A program made the translations under genes and the position numbers. 25,442 nt of DNA, taken from positions 1 to 25,442 of the forward strand of contig JAKEHA010000175.1 in the NCBI GenBank assembly GCA_022615275.1, read 5' to 3'. The notes below the pieces were generated by a model that searched no databases, had not been told where the DNA came from, and was given only the letters and a program-made list of their open reading frames with translations. The DNA is from Candidatus Latescibacterota bacterium (lineage in GTDB: Bacteria > Krumholzibacteriota > Krumholzibacteriia > WVZY01 > JAKEHA01). The first letter of the stretch is position 1, and every line of letters begins with the position of its first letter. This document shows, one piece after another, positions 6,929 through 14,362 of the stretch.

Positions 6929-8693
6929 GGCGCCGTTCCGTCGACTCGATCTTCTCACGCACCGTGGCGCTGTCCTGCAGCCGGTTGGAGTGACGATAAG
7001 CCGCGAGCGCGTCTTTGTAGCGGGAGAGCGCGGCGTACGCATCGCCCAAATGGTCGAGGATCACGGCGTCCTCGCCGAGCTTGTCGATGGCGCGCTCCAG
7101 CTCGCGGGCCGCGTTGCGGTAGTCGCCCTTCTTGTACAAGACCCAGCCCAGGCTGTCGAGGTAATAGCCGTTGTCGGGCTCCTTCGCCAGCGCCTCCCGC
7201 ACGAGGTTTTCGGCCAGGTCGAGCTGCTTGTTCATCTCGGCCAGAAGATAACCGTAGAAGTTGGAAATGGCCGCGTCGTCGGGGTGGCTCTCGTGCAGGC
7301 GAATCAGAATCTTCTCCGCGCGTTCGAACTCGCGCGTCTTCTCGTGCACCGACGCCAAATTGAACAGCACCCCGCGGTCGTCGGGCTGGATCGCATCGGC
7401 GCGCTCGAGGTGCATGCGCGCGGTCGTGAGCGAGTCCACGCTCAAGCACGCCATGCCGACCATGAAGTTCGCGTCGAAGTCGGAGCGCGGCGCGAGCGAC
7501 GATGCCTTGTCGAGGATGGCCGTTGCTTCTCCCTTGGACAGCTTCACGCGCACGTCGTCCTTCGAGAATTCCTCGGAGTGCGCGAAGAAGAGCGCCAGGT
7601 AATTGCGAAAATCGTCGGGCGCGGCCGCGATCGCGCGCTCGAAGTCCGCGCGCGCTTTCTCGGCTTCGCCGGTCTTCACGTGCAGCTCGCCCAGGATGCG
7701 GTAGAGCTCGGGGCTGTCGCCCGCGCGTTGGGCCAGCGGGCCGAACACGCCGAGCGCGTCTTGATAGCGCTCGGCCTGATAATAGAGGCGTCCCAGCATG
7801 AGCTCTCCCTCGGTCGAAAGACCGGGGTCCTTGCGCGCCGCCTCCAGCAGCTGAATACCGTCGTGGGCGCGGTCGGCCTCGAGGTAGGCTTCGGCGAGTT
7901 TCAGCCGCATCGCTTCGGGCGCGTCCGGTCCGCGCGCGACCGTCTCCAACACCGATATGGCGTCTTTGAGCCGCCCTTCGCTCTCCAACAGGTTGACCAG
8001 CGATTCGACCACGCGCTCGTTTTGGGGCTCGATCTCGAGTCCCGCCCGGAAGGCCGCCTCGGCTTCGTCTCTGCGGCCCGCCTCCAGCAGGAGCTCGCCG
8101 CGCACCGCGTGCAGGAACGCGATCGAGGGATCGATGCGAATGCAGTGCTCGAACGCCTCGATGGCCTTCTCGGTCTCGCCCGATTCCGCGTACAGACTCC
8201 CGAGCAATCTCTCGGTCTCGAACGAGGTGCGGATCGCGCGCGCGCGCTCGAGGTACACGATGGCTCCGGCGGCATCCCGCTGCGCGTAGCGCAGGCGTGC
8301 CTTCAACTGCAGGACTTCTTCGTGGTCGGGGTCGGCCTTCAAGACGCCGTCGACCACCGACTCCGCCGTGCCGAGGTCGCGAATCGCGTAGTACGCCTCG
8401 GCCAGGCGCGCGCCCACCGTGGGGTCGTGGCCGCTCTCGCGCCACGCGAAATCGAGGAGCGCGATCGAGCGGCCCGCTTCGCCGCGCTCCAGGAGATAGA
8501 CGCCCATGGCGAACTGGGCGTAGATGGCTTCGCGTCCGGCCGCTTCGGGGTCGTCGTCCGGGGCGGAATGGGCCCACGCGACCGAGGTCGCCGTTAGCAC
8601 GACGACGAGTGCCAGCGCGGCGCGCGCGCGACTGCACGCCCATCCGCGCCGGGTCGCCCTCACGTGCGCGTCGTTCAAAAACCCAGTTTGCAT
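6921..8693 (-). CDS. Secreted TPR-repeat protein
   Basis: The protein has 590 residues, starting at ATG 8693 with AGGTGG upstream. A signal sequence at about 14-41 (core AALALVVVLTATSVAWA) implies export. The remainder is a long array of more than a dozen TPR units, such as SPELYRILGELHVKTGEAEK and NGYYLDSLGWVLYKKGDYRN, so it is likely a periplasmic or outer-membrane-associated scaffold. It is translationally coupled to the LolA-like lipoprotein and divergent from the CxxCH lipoprotein/barrel pair, which suggests a shared role in outer-membrane assembly or export. In-frame sequence upstream to 8843 lacks protein character and is excluded. Confidence 0.85.
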   Translation of the reverse strand: MQTGFLNDAHVRATRRGWACSRARAALALVVVLTATSVAWAHSAPDDDPEAAGREAIYAQFAMGVYLLERGEAGRSIALLDFAWRESGHDPTVGARLAEAYYAIRDLGTAESVVDGVLKADPDHEEVLQLKARLRYAQRDAAGAIVYLERARAIRTSFETERLLGSLYAESGETEKAIEAFEHCIRIDPSIAFLHAVRGELLLEAGRRDEAEAAFRAGLEIEPQNERVVESLVNLLESEGRLKDAISVLETVARGPDAPEAMRLKLAEAYLEADRAHDGIQLLEAARKDPGLSTEGELMLGRLYYQAERYQDALGVFGPLAQRAGDSPELYRILGELHVKTGEAEKARADFERAIAAAPDDFRNYLALFFAHSEEFSKDDVRVKLSKGEATAILDKASSLAPRSDFDANFMVGMACLSVDSLTTARMHLERADAIQPDDRGVLFNLASVHEKTREFERAEKILIRLHESHPDDAAISNFYGYLLAEMNKQLDLAENLVREALAKEPDNGYYLDSLGWVLYKKGDYRNAARELERAIDKLGEDAVILDHLGDAYAALSRYKDALAAYRHSNRLQDSATVREKIESTERRLD

Positions 8694-8742
8694 CCGGTGC
8701 GTTCCACCTAGTAACTTACCCAAGCCCCAGTGTAACAGGTCG
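8694..8742. promoter_or_regulatory. Divergent intergenic region
   Basis: Only 49 bp separate the start codons of the minus-strand TPR protein and the plus-strand CxxCH lipoprotein. Both Shine-Dalgarno elements fall inside it, so the two promoters must overlap each other or lie within the opposite coding regions. No convincing -35/-10 pair was found. Confidence 0.35.
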
Positions 8743-9093
8743 ATGGACGTACTGACAACGAGACGGCCACGCCTTCGCGCCCCCGCGCGTCGACGCGTGC
8801 GGGCGTGGACCGCGGGGCTTTTCGCCGCCGCCGTCCTGTCCACACCCGCTTGTTATACACTTCTCGAGCACCCCGGTATCGCGCGACGAAATTATCTTCG
8901 TCCTTCCAGCGACATTCCCTGTACGAGCTGCCACACACGCGACGCGCTGCGTGCGTTCCTCGAACCGGAGCGTCTGGCGCGCGACAAAGACCCGTGGCAG
9001 CAACTCAATCACCCGTGGTGGTTCGACGCGCGCACGGCCGCCGACAGCGCCGCCGCCGATAGCACGCGACGCGGCCTGGGAGGCGGGCGTTGA
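8743..9093 (+). CDS. Small lipoprotein-like protein with a CxxCH haem-binding motif
   Basis: This 116-residue protein was not recognised as a named family. It has an Arg-rich N-terminus, a hydrophobic segment (about 22-36) and Cys37 in LSTPAC, a plausible but non-ideal lipobox. Cys60-Thr-Ser-Cys63-His64 follows, the c-type haem attachment motif (DIPCTSCHTRD). The C-terminal third has a Trp-rich patch (DPWQQLNHPWWFD) and an Ala/Asp tail. It may be a tiny mono-haem lipoprotein facing the periplasm, or the motif may bind a metal. Its TGA stop overlaps the TTG start of the downstream barrel gene (TTGA), so the two are co-translated. Start ATG 8743 has AGGT close upstream. Confidence 0.7.
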   Translation: MDVLTTRRPRLRAPARRRVRAWTAGLFAAAVLSTPACYTLLEHPGIARRNYLRPSSDIPCTSCHTRDALRAFLEPERLARDKDPWQQLNHPWWFDARTAADSAAADSTRRGLGGGR

Positions 9094-10394
9094 CCGCCGC
9101 GCGCCCGCGTCGAACCGCCCTCCTGGTCGTCCTGTGCACGGCCGTCGCGACACCGGTCCTCGCGCAGTCACCCAACCGCGCGCTCGAGTTCGACGACTTC
9201 GGCTTCGACCGTCCCCTCCACGCCAGCGTGCGCGGCGCGGCTCTCTCGGCCTTCGGCGCGATCGCGAACGACGCCACCGCGATGGCGTACAACCCGGCCG
9301 GCCTCGCGCGCGCAAAACGCGTCTCGGTGACGGGAACCCTCTCGGGCGCGCGCTCGATCTTCGATTACGCGTACGCCGGCGATGCCGCCGTCGCCGAACC
9401 CGACGAGTACGCGATCACCTTCGTCGGGGGCGCGTTTCCGTTGCCCGTGCTGCGCGGCTCGCTGGTGCCCGCCGTCGGCTTGCAGCGCATCTACTCGAGC
9501 TCGTTGGAGATTTCCTACCAGGGCTACAACGCCGCCGACCAGCGCGACGACCGCTTCGCGCTCCAGCAGTCGGGCGCCACCTATGCCTACCACTTCGGGG
9601 CCGGTATCGACCTTTCGGCCGCCTTCTCGGCCGGCCTCACCCTCATGGTGCTCGACGGCGGCATCGATCGTGTTCGCCAGTACGACGTGCGCGGACGCGT
9701 GGTCGATCCGAACGTGCATACGTTCGTGTATGAAGACATGGACGCGGACATCGACGGTTACGGGGCGCGCATCGGCCTCGTGTTCTACGCCTTCGAACGC
9801 GCCCAGCTCGGTGTCTCGCTGACCGCCCCCATGGCGATCGAAGTCCAAGCGAGCACCGTCACGGAAACCACCCGGCAGGTCGACAACGACGTGGGGTCGT
9901 TCACGAGCGAGGCCACCAGCACCACCACCGATTACCGCACACCCTACACCATCGAAGGCGCCCTCGCGGTTCCGGCCTCGGCGTCGCTCCTGTTCACCGC
10001 GCACGTGGGCTACGCCGACTGGTCGCAGGCCACCATCGGCGAGGAGCGCTTGATCACCCCGAGCTTGCAGAGTGTGATGCGCACGGTCCTCGATGTGCGC
10101 GCCGGCGTGGAGTGGACGCTCTCGCCCTGGCCGCTGCGCGTTCGCGCCGGGTACGCGCAGTCGCGCGGTGCCCTCGAGTTCCTCGAAGCGGATCGCATCG
10201 ACAACGACCGCCTAGAGCGGATCGGCGAGGAGTCGGAGACGAGGCGCTATTCGCTGGGGCTGGGCTGGCTCGTGCGCGGTTCGATCATGGTCGATGCGGC
10301 CGCGGCGTACGCCCGCGGCCGGCGCGCGAGCGCCACCATCGGCGACGACCGCGAAGCGGCGTCCTTGTCGATCGGATGCGGATACTACTTCTAG
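9090..10394 (+). CDS. Outer-membrane beta-barrel protein, FadL/OMPP1- or PorV-like
   Basis: The protein has 434 residues with a signal peptide (LLVVLCTAVATPVLA, cleavage about 25). The mature start contains GAIANDATAMAYNPAGLARA, the N-terminal pattern of FadL/TodX and PorV-type barrels. Amphipathic beta strands fill the rest, and the chain ends GYYF, with the terminal aromatic residue expected for BAM insertion. The start is TTG, overlapping the previous stop as TTGA behind a strong GGGAGG. It may be a hydrophobic-compound channel or a type IX-like PorV component; sequence alone does not decide. The gene ends right against repeat element A. Confidence 0.82.
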   Translation: MTAARPRRTALLVVLCTAVATPVLAQSPNRALEFDDFGFDRPLHASVRGAALSAFGAIANDATAMAYNPAGLARAKRVSVTGTLSGARSIFDYAYAGDAAVAEPDEYAITFVGGAFPLPVLRGSLVPAVGLQRIYSSSLEISYQGYNAADQRDDRFALQQSGATYAYHFGAGIDLSAAFSAGLTLMVLDGGIDRVRQYDVRGRVVDPNVHTFVYEDMDADIDGYGARIGLVFYAFERAQLGVSLTAPMAIEVQASTVTETTRQVDNDVGSFTSEATSTTTDYRTPYTIEGALAVPASASLLFTAHVGYADWSQATIGEERLITPSLQSVMRTVLDVRAGVEWTLSPWPLRVRAGYAQSRGALEFLEADRIDNDRLERIGEESETRRYSLGLGWLVRGSIMVDAAAAYARGRRASATIGDDREAASLSIGCGYYF

Positions 10395-10402
10395 ACGAGG
10401 TC

Positions 10403-10507
10403 GGCGAGCGCCGAAGGGCTTCCCTCCGCTCTCAGGTCCTCGCTCGCATCTGATTGGAATTCGTGGCTCGCTGCGGAAGCTCGCGTCGGGAACCTTCGGC
10501 GCGCGCG
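10403..10507. repeat. Dispersed palindromic repeat, copy A
   Basis: This 105-bp element lies between two convergent genes. Its arms are GGCGAGCGCCGAAGG (10403-10417) and CCTTCGGCGCGCGCG (10493-10507), inverted with two mismatches, and pairing continues outward through GAGGTCG (10397-10403) and CGACCTC (10510-10516). It aligns with copy B (19467-19570) at roughly 88% identity by hand. Differences cluster at its centre (10455-10463). It could act as a hairpin in RNA from both sides; it has no U-tract. Confidence 0.88.
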
Positions 10508-10514
10508 CACGACC

Positions 10515-11006
10515 TCATCGCTTGCGGGACGTTCCGCTCAAGAGCGCGAGATAGGCGTCATCGAGACGCGTCATGACCTCTTCACTCATGCCGCCGCCGT
10601 CCTCGAGTATCTTGTTGTAGATTTCCTCGAAGTACCGGCACAGCGATACCTGCCGGCCCTCGATTTGCTCCGAGACGAGGTGGATCAGCTCGGCCCGCCG
10701 TCGCGCGAACTCGTCGTCGTCTTCCTCGCGGCCCGCGACGTTGTGGAAGTATTGGTTGAGAAGCTGCAGCCAGTATTGATCGTGATCGCCGCCGTTGTCG
10801 AAGACGCAGCCTTGGCGATCGACCAGGAAGCAGTAGCCGTACACGAAGTAGGTGCACTGCAGCATCCCCTGGAGGAAGAACCGGCGGAAACAGTCCGGAC
10901 TGGTGACGTCGAGGTGGCACGGAAGCCGGCAATCGCGGCACAGGCGTTCCTTTTCCCCGCCGTAAGTATATGGAGCTTCAGGAACTTCGATTTCAGGGCG
11001 GCCCAT
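10515..11006 (-). CDS. Cysteine-rich protein of unknown function
   Basis: This 163-residue protein belongs to no family I recognise. It has seven cysteines within the first 70 residues: Cys23-x2-Cys26-x3-Cys30 (LCRDCRLPCHLD), then Cys39, Cys51, Cys59 and Cys67, with one more near the C-terminal third. This suggests a zinc or iron-sulfur site. Aromatic residues are frequent (TYFVYGYCFLVD). The second half is acidic and helical. There is no signal peptide. The frame is open to a GTG at 11054, but that extension uses codons unlike the rest, so ATG 11006 is preferred; neither has a good Shine-Dalgarno. It follows rnc by 74 bp and its stop codon touches repeat A. Confidence 0.72.
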   Translation of the reverse strand: MGRPEIEVPEAPYTYGGEKERLCRDCRLPCHLDVTSPDCFRRFFLQGMLQCTYFVYGYCFLVDRQGCVFDNGGDHDQYWLQLLNQYFHNVAGREEDDDEFARRRAELIHLVSEQIEGRQVSLCRYFEEIYNKILEDGGGMSEEVMTRLDDAYLALLSGTSRKR

Positions 11007-11080
11007 GGAAAGCGGTCCGTGCAGGAAGCGTGCCGCTGGATCATCGGCTCGCACGGAGGGGGGCGGAACGATTTCGGGCG

Positions 11081-11866
11081 CTATCCCTCGGCGGGAGAGT
11101 TGGTTAGTCGCCGGTACGCTTCGCGCGCCGCTTTCTGCTCCGCGTCCTTCTTCGTCTTGCCCGTACCCGACCCCAGGATGTTCCCCTTCACGACTACTTC
11201 CACCGCGAACTGCTTGTCGTGGTCGGGCCCCGTCGTCGAGTGGACGCGGTAGCGCGGCGGCACCTTGTGCAGCGCTTGGATGTACTCTTGCAGGAGGCTC
11301 TTGTAGTTGATGGTCCCTTCCTGCGAGACGACTTCGCCCAGATTGTCGGGCAGCACTCCGAGGACCACGCGCCGGGCGGCTTCGAATCCGCCGTCGATGA
11401 AGACCGCGCCGAAAACCGCTTCGAGCGCGTCGGCCACGACACTTTCCATCGTGCCCACGCCGGCACGCTGCGCGTTCTCGCTGACCAGCACGTAGCGGCC
11501 CAGGTCCATCTTCTTGGCGAGGTGCGCGAGGATCTGCTTGCTCACCACCACCGACTTCATCTTGGTGAGCTCGCCTTCGGTACGATCGGAATACCTCGTG
11601 TATAGGTGTTCGTTGACAACCAGCGAGAGCACCGAGTCGCCCAGGAACTCCATGCGCTCGTTGGACTGCAGGGCCGCGTTGACCTCGGTGCCCGCGTAGT
11701 ACGAGCGGTGCACCAACGACGCCACCAGCAACGAGCGGTCACGGAACCGGTAGCCGAGGGTTCTCTCGAGGTCGACGAGGTGCGCCAGGGTGCCCGGCGC
11801 GGGCGCGTGGGACTCGCGTTGCGCCCCCAGGAAACGTCCCAGGAGTCTTCGGAACGCAACGGCCAT
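11081..11866 (-). CDS. rnc: Ribonuclease III
   Basis: RNase III is the double-strand-specific endoribonuclease that processes rRNA precursors and structured mRNAs. It has 261 residues. The catalytic signature NERMEFLGDSVL lies at about 69-80, with the second acidic cluster later in the domain (ADALEAVFGAVFIDGG). A C-terminal dsRNA-binding domain starts at NYKSLLQEYIQALHK and ends KTKKDAEQKAAREAYRRL. ATG 11866 lies 8 bp behind the fabF stop; a GTG three codons earlier overlapping that stop is possible. The acpP-fabF-rnc order is common in bacteria. The frame stays open upstream through fabF, but that part is a shadow. Confidence 0.97.
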   Translation of the reverse strand: MAVAFRRLLGRFLGAQRESHAPAPGTLAHLVDLERTLGYRFRDRSLLVASLVHRSYYAGTEVNAALQSNERMEFLGDSVLSLVVNEHLYTRYSDRTEGELTKMKSVVVSKQILAHLAKKMDLGRYVLVSENAQRAGVGTMESVVADALEAVFGAVFIDGGFEAARRVVLGVLPDNLGEVVSQEGTINYKSLLQEYIQALHKVPPRYRVHSTTGPDHDKQFAVEVVVKGNILGSGTGKTKKDAEQKAAREAYRRLTNSPAEG

Positions 11867-11874
11867 GGAGCGCA

Positions 11875-13128
11875 CTACCGGTCCGCGAAGCGTCGGACGA
11901 TGATCGCGGTGTTGTGGCCTCCGAACCCGAAGGCGTTCGACAACGCCACGTCGACGCGGCGCTTGCGCGCCGCGTTGGGCACATAGTCGAGGTCGCAGGC
12001 CGGGTCGGGATGCTCGTAGTTGATGGTCGGGGGAAGTACGTCGTCGCGAATCGCGAGCACGCAGAAGATGAGCTCCACCGCGGCCGCGGCACCCAGCAAG
12101 TGCCCCACCATCGACTTGGTGGAGCTGACCCCGAGCGTGTACGCGTGCTCGCCGAAGACCTGCTTGATGGCCGCCGTTTCGCTCGCGTCGTTGAGCTCCG
12201 TGCTGGTACCGTGCGCGTTGACGTAGTCGACCGCGGTGGGCGCCAGCTTGGCCACCGCGAGCGCCATCTGCATCGCGCGCACGGCACCCTCGCCGTTGGG
12301 CGCCGGGGAGGTCATGTGGAACGCGTCCCCCGTCAGCCCGACCCCGACGATCTCGCCCAGGATCTTCGCCCCGCGGCGCCGCGCGTGCTCCAGCTCCTCG
12401 ACGAAGAGGATGCCCGCTCCCTCTCCCATCACGAAGCCGTCGCGCTCGGCGTCGAAAGGACGCGAGGCCCTTTCGGGCGCGTCGTTTCGCCGCGACATCG
12501 CCTTGGCCGAGCAGAACCCGGCGAACGACATCGGGGTGATGGCCGCCTCCGCCCCGCCCGTCAACACGGCGTCGGCCAGCCCGGACTGGATCAGCAGGAA
12601 CGCGTCGGCGATGGCGTTGCCGCCCGCGGAGCACGCGGACACGGTGGTGTAGTTGGGCCCGCGCAGATTGAACGCGATCGATACGTACCCCGATGTCATG
12701 TCGGAGATCATCATCGGGATGAAGAACGGGCTCACCTTGTCGGGCCCGCGCGAGAGGAGATTGGCGTGCTGTTTCTCGAAGGTCGCGATACCACCGATAC
12801 CCGATCCGATCACAACCCCGATGCGGTTGCGGTCGAGGCGGTCGAAATCGACGCCGGCCACGGCCTGCCGGGCCGCCGCCATGGCCAGGTGCACGACGCG
12901 ATCGGTGCGCTTGGAGTCCTTGAGATCCATGAACTCCTCGGGTACCAAGTTGCGCACCTCGGCACCAATGCGCGTGGCGTACGCGGCCGCGTCGAAGCTG
13001 GCAATGGGCGCAGCTCCGCTCTTGCCGGCGACGATCGCGGCCCAGGTATCCGCGGTGGAAAGCCCGAGCGACGTGACGGCGCCGACCCCGGTGACGACGA
13101 CTCTTCTCGAATGGGTCTCGCGAGTCAT
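11875..13128 (-). CDS. fabF: Beta-ketoacyl-ACP synthase II
   Basis: FabF condenses malonyl-ACP with acyl-ACP in fatty-acid elongation. Its 417 residues match the family. The catalytic triad is visible: Cys166 (TTVSACSAGGNA), His306 (VNAHGTST) and His343 (KSMVGHLLGAA). The N-terminus reads RRVVVTGVGAVTSLG. ATG 13128 is preferred over an in-frame TTG at 13143; there is no strong Shine-Dalgarno. The gene lies between acpP (76 bp) and rnc (8 bp). FabF rather than FabB is favoured by the acpP neighbourhood and length. Confidence 0.97.
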   Translation of the reverse strand: MTRETHSRRVVVTGVGAVTSLGLSTADTWAAIVAGKSGAAPIASFDAAAYATRIGAEVRNLVPEEFMDLKDSKRTDRVVHLAMAAARQAVAGVDFDRLDRNRIGVVIGSGIGGIATFEKQHANLLSRGPDKVSPFFIPMMISDMTSGYVSIAFNLRGPNYTTVSACSAGGNAIADAFLLIQSGLADAVLTGGAEAAITPMSFAGFCSAKAMSRRNDAPERASRPFDAERDGFVMGEGAGILFVEELEHARRRGAKILGEIVGVGLTGDAFHMTSPAPNGEGAVRAMQMALAVAKLAPTAVDYVNAHGTSTELNDASETAAIKQVFGEHAYTLGVSSTKSMVGHLLGAAAAVELIFCVLAIRDDVLPPTINYEHPDPACDLDYVPNAARKRRVDVALSNAFGFGGHNTAIIVRRFADR

Positions 13129-13204
13129 AATAGAAAACGCCAAGCCGGCCGCGGCACCGAAGTCGGGCGGGACGAGAGCCCGTCGCGCGCCGCCGCCGTT
13201 CGGA

Positions 13205-13441
13205 CTAACCGGCCTTGGCCGTGATGTAGTCGATGGCGTTCTGGACGGTCTTGATCTTCTCGGCTTCCTCGTCGGGAATATCCAGACCGAACTCGTCCTC
13301 GAGCGCCATGACGAGCTCGACCGTGTCGAGCGAGTCGGCCTTGAGGTCCTCCGCGAAGCGGGCCTCGTTGGTGATCTGGTCCGCGTTCACGGACAGTTTT
13401 TCCTCGATGATCTTCTTGACCTTGGCCTCGATATCCGACAT
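13205..13441 (-). CDS. acpP: Acyl carrier protein
   Basis: ACP carries growing acyl chains on a phosphopantetheine arm. The 78-residue acidic protein has the attachment motif ADSLDTVELVMALE, with Ser37 as acceptor. The ATG at 13441 (MSDIEAKVKKII) lies about ten bases behind AGGAGG; an upstream GTG at 13453 overlaps that site and is rejected. It lies between fabG (26 bp) and fabF, the classical order. Confidence 0.98.
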   Translation of the reverse strand: MSDIEAKVKKIIEEKLSVNADQITNEARFAEDLKADSLDTVELVMALEDEFGLDIPDEEAEKIKTVQNAIDYITAKAG

Positions 13442-13467
13442 GTCGAGGTTCACCTCCTGCTGCGGCG

Positions 13468-14214
13468 CTAGCGCGCCGTTATCAGTCCACCGTCACAATT
13501 GATCACCTGGCCGGTGACATACCCCGCCAGGCTAGATGCCAGGAACAAAACGACGTCGGCCACTTCCGCCGGTTCGCCCATGCGCCCCAACGGGATTACC
13601 TGCAACATCTGGTTCTGGGCCTCTTCGGGCAGCCCCTCCGTCATTGCGGTGCGAATGAATCCAGGTGCCACCGCATTGACGCGCACGCCGCGCGGCGCGA
13701 ACTCTTTCGCCAGCGATTTGGTCAAGCCGATCAGGCCCGCCTTGCTGGCCGCGTAGTTGGCTTGGCCCGCGTTCCCTGCCAGCCCCACCACCGACGCGAT
13801 ATTGACAATACTCCCGCTGCGCTGCTTGAGCATCACGGGTGCGAGCGCCTTGGTGAAATTGAACGCTCCCGTCAAATTGACCGCGAGCACCTGGCCCCAG
13901 TCCTCGGGCGTCATGCGCAAGAACAGCTTGTCGCGGGTAATGCCGGCGTTGTTGACCAGTACGTCGACGCGTCCGAAATCGGCGACGATGCGCTCGCCCA
14001 CCGCGGCCACGTCGTCGAAGCTCGACACGTCGCAGCGGTATCCGCGCGCGGCGACACCGGCCCCCGCAACCTCCGCGGCCGACTGCACGACGGTGTCTTC
14101 GACCACGTCCACCATTGCGACCGCAGCGCCCGCGCCCGCCAAGCGATTCGCGATCTCGCGGCCGATGCCGCGCGCCGCGCCCGTGACCACCGCCGTTTGT
14201 CCCGCAAGGTCCAT
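13468..14214 (-). CDS. fabG: 3-oxoacyl-ACP reductase
   Basis: FabG is the NADPH-dependent reductase of fatty-acid elongation. The 248-residue short-chain dehydrogenase has the cofactor loop TGAARGIG (11-18), NNAG (88-91) and the catalytic Ser141, Tyr154 and Lys158 (YAASK). It ends VINCDGGLITAR, typical of FabG. ATG 14214 (MDLAGQTAVVTG) is chosen; open sequence further upstream is Arg-rich and not FabG-like. A 148-bp gap to fabD contains a promoter-like element, so fabG-acpP-fabF-rnc may also be transcribed separately. Confidence 0.97.
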   Translation of the reverse strand: MDLAGQTAVVTGAARGIGREIANRLAGAGAAVAMVDVVEDTVVQSAAEVAGAGVAARGYRCDVSSFDDVAAVGERIVADFGRVDVLVNNAGITRDKLFLRMTPEDWGQVLAVNLTGAFNFTKALAPVMLKQRSGSIVNIASVVGLAGNAGQANYAASKAGLIGLTKSLAKEFAPRGVRVNAVAPGFIRTAMTEGLPEEAQNQMLQVIPLGRMGEPAEVADVVLFLASSLAGYVTGQVINCDGGLITAR

Positions 14215-14271
14215 CGTCGTGCGTCGTGCTCGAGCCGGGCCGGCCTTTCCCCGTTCCCGACGCGCCCGCGA

Positions 14272-14303
14272 CTTATAGCAGACCGCCGCGCGGGCCGAAA
14301 AGA
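14272..14303 (-). promoter_or_regulatory. Possible internal promoter before fabG
   Basis: In the fabD-fabG gap the minus strand has TGCTATAAG (extended -10; TATAAG at 14277-14272), in an AT-richer island. The -35 region about 17 bp upstream is only TTTTCG-like. It would give a leader of about 50 nt. Confidence 0.4.
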
Positions 14304-14362
14304 GAAAGTTGCGCGGGCGGCCCCGGGCACCCCATCGCAGCCGCGCTCGGGTGCGCGCTCCC

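Noticed and set aside
6597..8597. Long plus-strand open frame (666 codons) opposite the secreted TPR gene
   Set aside because: It is a shadow frame caused by high GC at third codon positions; composition is His/Arg/Val-rich with no motifs, and the minus strand has a clear signal peptide and TPR array.
10411..10510. Both repeats encode a similar peptide (GSLRK-ASGTFGAR) in one plus-strand frame
   Set aside because: Differences between the copies are not biased to synonymous positions, the variable segment changes residues freely, and there is no start or Shine-Dalgarno; pairing of the arms explains the conservation better.
11870..12634. N-terminal extension of the RNase III frame through fabF
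   Set aside because: It overlaps a complete, motif-bearing fabF in another frame and has no RNase III character; the real start is ATG 11866.
13129..13204. Small CGGG/CCCG hairpin between acpP and fabF
   Set aside because: Four-base stem in very GC-rich sequence, no U-tract; expected by chance.
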